NCBI GenBank assembly: GCA_013694845.1
Contig: JACDBQ010000824.1
Coordinates: 1 to 7,343, forward strand
Length of the DNA stretch: 7,343 nt
DNA from: Acidobacteriota bacterium
Lineage (GTDB): Bacteria > Acidobacteriota > Vicinamibacteria > Vicinamibacterales > 2-12-FULL-66-21
Direction: 5' to 3'
The notes beneath the pieces were generated by a model. It was not told the origin of the DNA. It made no database searches and saw only the letters and a list, made by a program, of their open reading frames with translations. A program made the translations under genes and the position numbers. Below are positions 1 through 6,016 of the stretch, piece by piece (the stretch's first letter is position 1; each line of letters begins with the position of its first letter).

Positions 1-1
1 G

Positions 2-71
2 GTCAGGGGTGCGGGGTGCGGGGTGCGGGATGCGGGATGCGGGGTGCGGGATGCGGGATGCGGGGTTCGGG
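2..71. repeat. Heptamer tandem array (RTGCGGG)n, G-quadruplex-prone
   Basis: Ten consecutive 7-bp units can be read. Eight are exact RTGCGGG (9-64), flanked by degenerate units GTCAGGG (2-8) and GTTCGGG (65-71). The first base of the eight perfect units varies in the order G,G,G,A,A,G,A,A, so two unit types are interspersed. Every unit ends in GGG with four-base spacers, so the plus strand meets the G3N4 criterion for a G-quadruplex several times over. The array begins at the window edge and may continue outside. It lies 10 bp beyond the stop codon of the minus-strand regulator gene, so a read-through transcript would carry C-rich units. A shorter block of the same unit occurs at 2731-2765. 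Its function is unknown. Confidence 0.9.
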
Positions 72-81
72 TCCGGGGGGA

Positions 82-831
82 CTATAGAAGTTTGGCGAGC
101 CGGGTGTAGCCGGCGCGGCTGACGGGCAGGCGGCGGCCGTCGCGCAGGATCGCTACCCGGCTGTCCTTTGCATACAGCTCGACCCGCGCGATGCGCTCGA
201 TGTTGAGGAGATAGGAGCGGTGGATCCGGACGAACCGTGCAGGATCCATCTGCATCTCCGCGGCCGCCAGCGTCTGGTCTTTGAGGTAGTCCTTCCCGTC
301 CGCGCGGAAGCTGATGTAGTCGTCCTGCGCCTCGACGTAGTCGATCCGGTCGACCGGCAGCACGTGGACCTGGGAGCCGTCCCTGATGAGGACCCGCTCA
401 ACCGGCCCCTGCCGGGGACGCGCGGCGGCGACAAGCTCGTCGATCGGCGGCAGCTCCTGGGCCTGGATGCGCGCGCGCGCGCGCGTCAGCGCCTCGGCGA
501 ACCGTTCCTCGTTGAACGGCTTGAGCAGGTAGTCGACCGCGTGGACCTCGAATGCCCGGAGAGCGTACTGGTCGTAGGCTGTCGTGAAGATGACCGGCAT
601 CGCGCGGCCGAGAAGTTCCAGCACCTCGAAGCCGTCCAGCTTCGGCATCTGGACATCGAGGAACATCAAGTCGGGCGCAAGATCCGTCACCGCCTTGACC
701 GCCTCGAACCCGTTGGCGCAATCGGCGACCACCTCCACGCCGGGGTGGGGGGTCAGGAACTCACGGATCACCGCCCGCGCCAGCGGCTCGTCGTCCACGA
801 TCACCACTCGGAGCGTTTGGTCGTCAGTCAT
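82..831 (-). CDS. LytTR-family two-component response regulator
   Basis: This 249-residue protein is probably a cytoplasmic DNA-binding response regulator phosphorylated by the kinase encoded just upstream. The receiver domain spans about residues 8-120. It has the acidic pair D13/D14, phospho-acceptor D59 in MFLDVQMP, T83/T84 in IFTTAYDQYA, and K104 in YLLKPF. A linker of about 25 residues leads to a LytTR domain (about 146-246) with the family pattern VLPVDRIDYVEAQDDYISF and FVRIHRSYLLNIERI. Length and domain order match the LytR/AlgR class. The ATG at 831-829 overlaps the kinase stop by 8 nt (ATGACTGA) and has a GGTGAGA Shine-Dalgarno 7 nt upstream, so translation is probably coupled. The stop is TAG. 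A GC-alternating run at 469-485 encodes the Arg-Ala stretch at the end of the receiver. Target genes cannot be read from the sequence; self-regulation of the operon is plausible. Confidence 0.95.
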   Translation of the reverse strand: MTDDQTLRVVIVDDEPLARAVIREFLTPHPGVEVVADCANGFEAVKAVTDLAPDLMFLDVQMPKLDGFEVLELLGRAMPVIFTTAYDQYALRAFEVHAVDYLLKPFNEERFAEALTRARARIQAQELPPIDELVAAARPRQGPVERVLIRDGSQVHVLPVDRIDYVEAQDDYISFRADGKDYLKDQTLAAAEMQMDPARFVRIHRSYLLNIERIARVELYAKDSRVAILRDGRRLPVSRAGYTRLAKLL

Positions 832-1924
832 CTGTGCGTCTCACCGAGGGTACGGGAAATTCGCCGCCGGTCAGCACCGGATTCCTCAGGGCGGGCATGG
901 CAATTTCCACACGCCACCGGCCGTCCTGTTCGGCCCAGTGCACGGTTGCGTCACTCCCGAACAGTGCGCGCAGCCGGGCGCGGACGTTCGCGAGCCCCAG
1001 TCCAGTCCCCGTCTTGCGCGGGCGCTCCGGGTCGGCGGGGTTCTCGACCCGAAGTGTGAGCCGTAATGGCGTGCACGTCGCTACCACGGTGATGAGCCCC
1101 CCGTCGAGCACGTGCGCGACCCCGTGGGTCACCGCATTCTCCACGACGGGCTGAAGGACCAGCGGCGGTACGAGGCACTCCCCCGCATCACCCACCGAGA
1201 TCTCGACTTGCAGCCGGTCACCCAGTCTGACGCGTTCGACCTCCAGGTACTTCGCCGCCAGCGCAAGCTCCCGCGACAGCGGAATGCGTTCAGCCCCACC
1301 GAGCGCCAGGCTCTCACGCAGGAAATCACCGAGCAGCACCGTCATGCGCCGGGCCGCGGTCGGATCGACGCCGGTCAGCGCGCTGATCGAATGCAGACTG
1401 TTGAACAAAAAGTGCGGGTCGATCTGGGCTCGCAGCGTCCGCAACTCCGCCTCGCGTGACAGCACCTGCGCCTGCAGCTGACGTCGTTCGGCGTCCCGGG
1501 CATGCTCGAACGCCGCGACGATGTAGCTGACCGCAATCGAGAGCAGGTAGAGCAGTAAGCCGAATCCGAAAAGAATTGCCGCGATTTCGTCGAACGGCGC
1601 GCGGACACCCCAGGCGCGTCTGAGGATGCCGTTCCAGCCCCTCGCCAGCAGCAGCCATGCGGCGCTGCTCAGCAACGAGGCTCCCAGCGCCGTCGCGATG
1701 ATCCGTGAAGTGGCCGCGGTGGCGATCGGGGCGCTGCGCGACACGTACCATGCCGAGAGGCAAACGAAAGCGTAGCCCAGGGTCAACGGAAACGCCAGCA
1801 GCGCGGAGCCGCGCATCGTGAGTCCGGCTTCCGCCCCGAGCAGCGTCGCGAGAAGCGCGCCGGCGATCAGCCACAGCGCCAGGTACAGCGCGAGCCGCTC
1901 GCCTCGAGCGAGAAGCGGGTGCAT
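824..1924 (-). CDS. LytS/YehU-type sensor histidine kinase
   Basis: This 366-residue inner-membrane kinase should phosphorylate the LytTR regulator encoded immediately downstream. The N-terminal part has about four hydrophobic segments (roughly 10-31, 39-61, 78-95 and 113-138) with no large extracytoplasmic domain, so the signal is probably sensed in the membrane or through a partner. A charged, coiled-coil-like linker (about 138-166) leads into the His_kinase domain, with phospho-acceptor H171 in QIDPHFLFNSLHSI. The ATPase region has an N box (PVVENAVTHGV, 259-269) and a G box (GTGLGLANVRARL, 306-318). All catalytic motifs appear intact. The ATG at 1924 lies only 6 nt after the stop of the LiaF-like gene and has only a weak purine-rich stretch upstream, consistent with translational coupling. 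The last 20 or so residues after the ATPase fold are extra, and their coding sequence overlaps the regulator start. Confidence 0.94.
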   Translation of the reverse strand: MHPLLARGERLALYLALWLIAGALLATLLGAEAGLTMRGSALLAFPLTLGYAFVCLSAWYVSRSAPIATAATSRIIATALGASLLSSAAWLLLARGWNGILRRAWGVRAPFDEIAAILFGFGLLLYLLSIAVSYIVAAFEHARDAERRQLQAQVLSREAELRTLRAQIDPHFLFNSLHSISALTGVDPTAARRMTVLLGDFLRESLALGGAERIPLSRELALAAKYLEVERVRLGDRLQVEISVGDAGECLVPPLVLQPVVENAVTHGVAHVLDGGLITVVATCTPLRLTLRVENPADPERPRKTGTGLGLANVRARLRALFGSDATVHWAEQDGRWRVEIAMPALRNPVLTGGEFPVPSVRRTDD

Positions 1925-1930
1925 CGCCGG

Positions 1931-2611
1931 TTAGTTCTTCACTTCCACGCCGCCCATCAGCACGACGCCGCGGATGATCAGCCTGTGCGCGGTGACCCCC
2001 GCCGGCGGCCGCGTGGTGTCGTCGAACCCGCCCATCAGCGGCGTGACCCGCCCGATCACCGTCCAGCTCTCGGGCACACGGATCTCGATCCCTCCCCACA
2101 TCGCGAAGACATCGATCACGGCTTCACCGTTGATCGACGCCTGGCGCAGGTCGATCTCGCACCCCCCCATGAGCGCGGTCAACTCTCCGCCTCGAAACGC
2201 CGTCGAGTTGCTTCCGCGATTCACCCCGCCCAGCACCGCGATCGCATTCACGGTCTCGTCGTTGAAACCGGCGGCCAGGTGATGCCGGCCGCGGAGCGCC
2301 TGCCACACGATCATCCCGCCGACCATGACGAGCAGCAGTGGCCAGAAATCCATCAGGCTGACATTGATGATGTCGAGCGTATCGAGCAGCATCCAGCTGC
2401 CCACGCCGATGAAAAACACCCCGCCGAGCGAACTGCCCTGTCCTGTGCGCGCCTCCAACAGCTTCGCAACACCGATCGCGACGAGTCCTGCGGGCCAGTA
2501 TTGCAGGTACGTCCTTGCGTCCGCGATGTCCAGGTTGTCGAGCGTGAACACGACCCCGAGGAGAATGATCATGAGCCCGAACATCAGGTGGGGGGTCATG
2601 CGAAGACTCAT
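1931..2611 (-). CDS. LiaF-like membrane protein (DUF5668-type N-terminus plus cell-wall-active-antibiotic response domain)
   Basis: The 226-residue protein has an N-terminal block of four hydrophobic segments (about 8-26, 37-50, 62-79 and 88-105) arranged as two LiaI/LiaF-like hairpins, with recurring LDNLDI and LDTLDI turns. The C-terminal part is soluble and beta-rich. It carries five repeats of a GG turn followed by an E-beta strand: LGGV (127), LMGGCEIDL (147), MWGGIEI (171), LMGGFDD (192) and LMGGVEV (218). This is the LiaF C-terminal signature. In Firmicutes LiaF inhibits the kinase LiaS and releases it under envelope stress. Here it is the first gene of an operon with a Lyt-type kinase and regulator, so a similar gatekeeping role is inferred, not shown. 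The first ATG is preferred over M5 because TAAGGTGG lies 4-5 nt upstream of it. Confidence 0.88.
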   Translation of the reverse strand: MSLRMTPHLMFGLMIILLGVVFTLDNLDIADARTYLQYWPAGLVAIGVAKLLEARTGQGSSLGGVFFIGVGSWMLLDTLDIINVSLMDFWPLLLVMVGGMIVWQALRGRHHLAAGFNDETVNAIAVLGGVNRGSNSTAFRGGELTALMGGCEIDLRQASINGEAVIDVFAMWGGIEIRVPESWTVIGRVTPLMGGFDDTTRPPAGVTAHRLIIRGVVLMGGVEVKN

Positions 2612-2615
2612 GGAC

Positions 2616-2623
2616 CCACCTTA
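2616..2623 (-). promoter_or_regulatory. Ribosome binding site of the LiaF-like gene
   Basis: On the minus strand, TAAGGTGG precedes the ATG at 2611-2609 with a short spacer (GTCC). It supports the first methionine rather than the second in-frame ATG at 2599-2597, whose spacing would be about 16 nt. No convincing -35/-10 pair was found in the 170 bp upstream of the operon. Confidence 0.6.
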
Positions 2624-2720
2624 GGCCCGGCCGGCGCCGCGCGGCATGGGCATTCCGGCGAATACCCTCTCGCGGGCGGTAAACGGCGGACATCTGCTCA
2701 GTGACAGCGTTTGGAACCGA

Positions 2721-2775
2721 GGGCCAGCTCGCGCGGGATGCGGGATGCGGGATGCGGGACGCGGAAGCTGAACCC
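2721..2775. repeat. Inverted-repeat-framed heptamer block
   Basis: Three perfect ATGCGGG units (2738-2758) are flanked by degenerate units GCGCGGG (2731-2737) and ACGCGGA (2759-2765). Four GGG runs (2735, 2742, 2749, 2756) with exactly four-base spacers make a minimal G-quadruplex motif on the plus strand. The block is bracketed by short complementary arms: GGGcCAGCT at 2721-2729 and AGCTGaaCCC at 2766-2775. A second heptamer-like pair, TGAACCC TGGAACC (about 2769-2782), runs up to the stop codon of the neighbouring minus-strand gene. The unit is the same as in the array at 2-71, and the placement 3' of a minus-strand gene is also the same. Confidence 0.75.
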
Positions 2776-2781
2776 TGGAAC

Positions 2782-3360
2782 CTATTTCGGCGGCAGCCCC
2801 GCCTTTTTGCGCGCCGCCTCCAGTTCGTTCATGGCGGCAATGACTTCCTGACGCGCCGCGTCCTTCGCCCGTTCGTTGCTTGCGTCTTTCAGCTTGTCGA
2901 TCGCTTTCATCAGCGCCCATTGCATGGCCAGCGAGGTCGCCGCGACCATCAGCGCCTCCTTGCTGGTGAAAATTGACATGCCCCGGTATTCCACAGGCGT
3001 CACCATGTTGAGGAACTCCCGGTGCGACATGCCGCCCGCCGGGACCGGACCTCGCAGGTAATCAGGGCCAAGAATGTCCTCGACGGTCGGCTTGCGAGCG
3101 AAGACCTCGACCCGGAAGACCGGACGGTTCGTGCTCGGCTTGATTGCGGGCGGCCGCGACAGTGCCTCCTGGATCCGCTCGAGTGAGACCGGCAGCTCGA
3201 TCGATCCGTTCTCCTGACTGACCACAGGCGGCGCAGCCGACGACGGCTGGGCCGACTGCGCGATCGCCGCCCGATCAGGCGGGGCGATCGGCGCGACGTC
3301 CTGCTGGGAGGCTGACGCAAGCAACGTTGCGACGATGAGGGCTTGAAATGCGGCTATCAC
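2782..3360 (-). CDS. Hypothetical exported protein, no recognised domain
   Basis: This 192-residue protein is not one I can assign to a family. The start is GTG at 3360-3358. An in-frame TAG lies three codons upstream and no other start precedes the hydrophobic stretch, so the start is fixed. It has only a weak AGG 5 nt upstream. Residues 1-17 form a Sec-type signal peptide ending in ASA, with cleavage probably before S18, but the n-region has no Lys or Arg, which is unusual. Residues 18-55 are a Pro/Ala/Ser/Gln-rich, probably disordered linker. Residues 58-98 (around LERIQEALSRPP and FRVEVFARKPTVEDILG) look like a folded core. The C-terminal part from about 133 is an Ala/Lys/Glu-rich amphipathic helix, possibly a coiled coil, ending KKAGLPPK. 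A periplasmic location is inferred. It reads in the same direction as the LiaF-like operon but is separated from it by 170 bp and a repeat block, so it is probably a separate unit. Confidence 0.72.
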   Translation of the reverse strand: MIAAFQALIVATLLASASQQDVAPIAPPDRAAIAQSAQPSSAAPPVVSQENGSIELPVSLERIQEALSRPPAIKPSTNRPVFRVEVFARKPTVEDILGPDYLRGPVPAGGMSHREFLNMVTPVEYRGMSIFTSKEALMVAATSLAMQWALMKAIDKLKDASNERAKDAARQEVIAAMNELEAARKKAGLPPK

Positions 3361-3411
3361 GAGTACCTATTATGACGATTGATCCCTTGAAACGGCCTCC
3401 AACATCTGTGC

Positions 3412-3447
3412 CCGCCGGTGGGACGGCGGCTGTTCACAACTGAACAG
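3412..3447. repeat. Two adjacent intergenic dyads
   Basis: CCGCCG (3412-3417) and CGGCGG (3424-3429) are perfect complements around a 6-nt loop. They are followed directly by C-TGTTCA (3430-3436) and TGAACA-G (3441-3447), a perfect 7-bp dyad around CAAC. Both lie in the 187-bp stretch between the divergently oriented exported-protein gene and the ADOP permease gene. The second dyad, with half-sites on an AT-richer core, has the shape of a dimeric repressor operator; the first is more like an RNA or DNA hairpin. Neither is followed by a T-run, so they are not classical terminators. Confidence 0.5.
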
Positions 3448-3459
3448 GCGAGAGCCAAC

Positions 3460-3472
3460 GGGGCCTGACCCC
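3460..3472. repeat. GGGGCCTGACCCC palindrome, possible remnant of a dispersed element
   Basis: A 4-bp GGGG/CCCC stem encloses CCTGA, followed by AATTCC. The sequence is one base from the symmetric GGGGTCTGACCCC-AATT motif that I recall as a common dispersed palindrome, often near REP-associated (Y1-type) transposases. No transposase is encoded here, so at most this is a solitary relic. The identification rests on memory of the motif alone. Confidence 0.35.
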
Positions 3473-3547
3473 AATTCCTCTTAGTTGTTGACAGCGAGTC
3501 ATTTGCGGTGAGGCTGCGGTGGCACGGTTCTGGCTGAACGGGGTGAA

Positions 3548-5953
3548 ATGAATACCACCTGGCAGGACCTGCGATACGCCCTACGTATGCTTGCGCGAAC
3601 GCCCGGGTTCACTGTCGTCGCGGTGCTGACACTCGCGCTCGGGATCGGGGCGAACACGGCCATCTTCACGGTGGTGAATGCGCTGCTCCTCAAACCCCTG
3701 CCGTATGCGAACCCCGAGCGGCTCGTCATGGTGTGGCAGGACTTCCGGGCGCGCGGCGGGCCGGCCGACGAGTGGGCATCGCCGGGAAACTACGTCGACT
3801 GGAGCCGCGAGAAGTCCCTGTTCGACGATGCCGCGGCGATCGGTGGATGGCGTCCGACGCTGACTGGGGGCGCCGAGCCGGAACCGATTCCGGGCGAGCA
3901 GGTGACGCACGAATACTTCGACGTCCTCGGCATCACCCCCGTCCTCGGGCGCACGTTCCGCGCCGAAGACGACGTACCCAATGCGGCGCGGGTGGCGATC
4001 ATCGGCGACGGCTTGTGGAAACGCCGGTTCGGCGGTGACCGATCGATCGTGGGCCGGTCGGTCACTCTCAGCGGCGAGCCGCACGAGATCGTCGGCGTCC
4101 TTCCCCCCCGGTTCCGTCCGATCGTCGCGAGCCAGACCGGTGAGATCTGGCGTCCGCTGCGGATCAATACCGTCACTCCGTCCCGAGGGGCGATCGTGTA
4201 TCGCGTGGTAGCTCGCCTGAAGGACGGTCTCCCCATCGATCGCGCCCAGGAGGCCGCCGCCGTCCTCGCGAAACAGCTCGAAGCGACACATCCCGAGTAC
4301 AACGAAAAGGTCGGCTTCATCCTCGAGCCGCTGCACGATCGCGTCGTCGGGGACATCCGGCCGGGCTTGCTCGCGCTGCTCGGCGCCGTCGCATTCGTGC
4401 TTCTGATCGCCTGCGCCAACCTGGCCAACCTGCTGCTGGCCCGTGGATCGTCGCGATCTCGTGAGCTCGCAGTTCGCCTGGCGCTGGGAGCGGCGCGCGC
4501 GCGTGTGATCCGGCAATTGTTGACCGAGAGCATCCTGCTCGCTGTGTTGGGCGGGGTCGGCGGTGTGCTCCTCGGGGTCTGGGCGGTCGATGCCCTGGTC
4601 TCCATCGCACCAGCCAGCGCTCCGCGCGTTGGCGAGATCGGCCTCGACGAGACGGTGTTCGGGTTCGCCGCACTCGTCACGCTGCTGACCGGCCTTCTCT
4701 TCGGCCTTGCCCCGGCCATTCAGTCTGCGCGCGCCGATGTCACGCACGCCCTCAAGGACGGAGCGCGGGGCAGCGTCGCTGCCTCAGGGCGTGCCATGCG
4801 GCGGGGCTTGATCGTCGCGGAGGTGGCCCTGGCGCTCGTGCTCCTCTCGGGTGGGGGTCTGCTGCTGCAGACGTTCCTTCGGCTGCAGGCGGCTGATCTC
4901 GGCTTCGACCCGCGCAACGTGCTCGTGGGCTTCGTCAATCCTCCCCGGGTGACCTACGACACCGGGGCCAAGCACGCCGCGTTCTATGACCAGGTGTACG
5001 AGAAGGCGAAGGCGCTCCCCGGCGTTCAGAAGGCCGCGCTCGTCTCGGTGCTTCCTCTCGGTGGCGACAGCGACACGAACTTCCAGATCGAAGGGCGCCC
5101 GGCGGCACCATCCGCCGCAGAAGCGCCGGTCACGTGGTACCGGCAGGTGACGGCCAGTTACTTCGACACCATGGGGATGCCGATCCGGCGCGGGCGCGGA
5201 TTCGAAACGCGGGAATCCGCACCGTCCGTCGTCGTGAACGAGTCGATGGCGAAGAAGTTCTTTTCCGGCGAGGAAGCGCTCGGACGCCGGCTTCGCTTCA
5301 GTCCGGAGCTCCCGTGGTTCACGATCATCGGCATCGTGGGGGACGCGAAAGTCCGTGGCGCACGCGAAGCGGCGCGGATCGAGACATTCGTGCCCTATTG
5401 GCAGATGCCGGAGCCGGGCATCAACGTCGTGTTGAAGAGCGCCGGGAATCCCGCGCTGCTGACGTCAGCGCTCAAGCAGGCGGTCGCGTCACTGGATCCG
5501 AATGTGCCGGTCCAGAGCATCACGACGCTTGACGCCATCGTCGGCGAATCAATCGAGCAGCCGAAGTTCTTCGCGATGCTGGCCGCAGGTTTCTCGATCC
5601 TCGCACTCGTGCTGGCGGCCATCGGCATCTACGGCGTCATGGCGTATGTGGTCGCGCAACGGACGACCGAGATCGGCGTGAGGATGGCGCTCGGCGCAAC
5701 GCAGGGAGAGGTGTTCAGGTTGATCGTCGGCGACGGATTGAAGTTGACGGCGATCGGGGTCGCGCTCGGTGCCGCGGGATCGATCCTGGTGGCACGCTGG
5801 CTGACGTCCCTGCTGTTCGGCGTCACGCCCGGTGATCCGAAAACCCTGACCGCGACGGCCCTGGTGCTCCTGCTGGTCGCCGCCGCTGCCTGCTTCATTC
5901 CGGCCCGGCGTGCAACGCGTGTTGATCCGATGGTCGCGCTCAGGGCAGAGTAA
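3548..5953 (+). CDS. ADOP-type duplicated MacB/FtsX permease
   Basis: This 801-residue inner-membrane protein matches the acidobacterial duplicated permease family in length and plan. The N-terminus (QDLRYALRMLARTPGFT) is family-typical and leads into TM1 (21-46, ending NALLLKPLPY). A MacB-like periplasmic domain spans about 50-265, and the first FtsX core has TMs at about 273-297, 328-350 and 369-391. The second copy begins at about 417 (TM 419-441), has a second periplasmic domain (about 445-670) and a second FtsX core (TMs about 675-703, 732-757, 765-785). The duplication is visible in the parallel segments RELAVRLALGAAR (305-317) and TEIGVRMALGATQ (707-719). Such permeases use ATPase energy for mechanotransmission or export across the envelope; the substrate is unknown. 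The ATG has GGGGTGA 1 nt upstream, which is very close, but the family N-terminus supports this start. The ATPase gene follows after 63 nt with no strong terminator. Confidence 0.95.
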   Translation: MNTTWQDLRYALRMLARTPGFTVVAVLTLALGIGANTAIFTVVNALLLKPLPYANPERLVMVWQDFRARGGPADEWASPGNYVDWSREKSLFDDAAAIGGWRPTLTGGAEPEPIPGEQVTHEYFDVLGITPVLGRTFRAEDDVPNAARVAIIGDGLWKRRFGGDRSIVGRSVTLSGEPHEIVGVLPPRFRPIVASQTGEIWRPLRINTVTPSRGAIVYRVVARLKDGLPIDRAQEAAAVLAKQLEATHPEYNEKVGFILEPLHDRVVGDIRPGLLALLGAVAFVLLIACANLANLLLARGSSRSRELAVRLALGAARARVIRQLLTESILLAVLGGVGGVLLGVWAVDALVSIAPASAPRVGEIGLDETVFGFAALVTLLTGLLFGLAPAIQSARADVTHALKDGARGSVAASGRAMRRGLIVAEVALALVLLSGGGLLLQTFLRLQAADLGFDPRNVLVGFVNPPRVTYDTGAKHAAFYDQVYEKAKALPGVQKAALVSVLPLGGDSDTNFQIEGRPAAPSAAEAPVTWYRQVTASYFDTMGMPIRRGRGFETRESAPSVVVNESMAKKFFSGEEALGRRLRFSPELPWFTIIGIVGDAKVRGAREAARIETFVPYWQMPEPGINVVLKSAGNPALLTSALKQAVASLDPNVPVQSITTLDAIVGESIEQPKFFAMLAAGFSILALVLAAIGIYGVMAYVVAQRTTEIGVRMALGATQGEVFRLIVGDGLKLTAIGVALGAAGSILVARWLTSLLFGVTPGDPKTLTATALVLLLVAAAACFIPARRATRVDPMVALRAE

Positions 5954-6007
5954 AATCGGGAGACGTAGAAACCGAGGCCCCGGACGCTCCGTCTAACGCG
6001 GTAAGCC

Positions 6008-6012
6008 AGGAG
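6008..6012 (+). promoter_or_regulatory. Ribosome binding site of the ABC ATPase gene
   Basis: AGGAG lies 4 nt upstream of the ATG at 6017. It fixes the start and shows that the roughly 25 residues before the first strand of the ATPase fold are probably translated. The 63-nt gap after the permease gene contains no terminator-like hairpin with a T-run, which favours co-transcription. Confidence 0.65.
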
Positions 6013-6016
6013 ACAC

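Noticed and set aside
2..71. CRISPR array
   Set aside because: Units are contiguous 7-mers with no spacers of typical length and no cas genes nearby.
220..1059. Long plus-strand open frame opposite the LytTR and kinase genes
   Set aside because: It is a GC-rich antisense shadow with Arg/His/Pro-heavy composition and no domain; the minus-strand genes carry full catalytic motifs.
2679..2718. Possible LytTR direct repeats upstream of the LiaF-like gene (GCCGTTTAC and TCGGTTCCA on the minus strand)
   Set aside because: The two sites match the imperfect LytTR consensus only in part and are about 33 bp apart, not the usual one-to-two-turn spacing of about 21 bp.
3488..3493. Perfect TTGACA as a -35 box for the ADOP gene
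   Set aside because: At spacers of 16-18 bp the downstream hexamers are GC-rich (for example AGGCTG) with no resemblance to TATAAT, so no promoter is called.
3581..4747. Long minus-strand open frame of 388 codons inside the permease gene
   Set aside because: Low-complexity Arg/Asp/Gln composition with no motif; the plus-strand frame encodes the conserved ADOP protein throughout.
5959..5999. Possible integron attC-like or terminator structure between the permease and ATPase genes
   Set aside because: CGTCTAAC resembles one attC box, but no matching GTTAG-type box exists nearby. The AGACG/CGTCT pairing is only 5 bp with a wide loop and no T-run.
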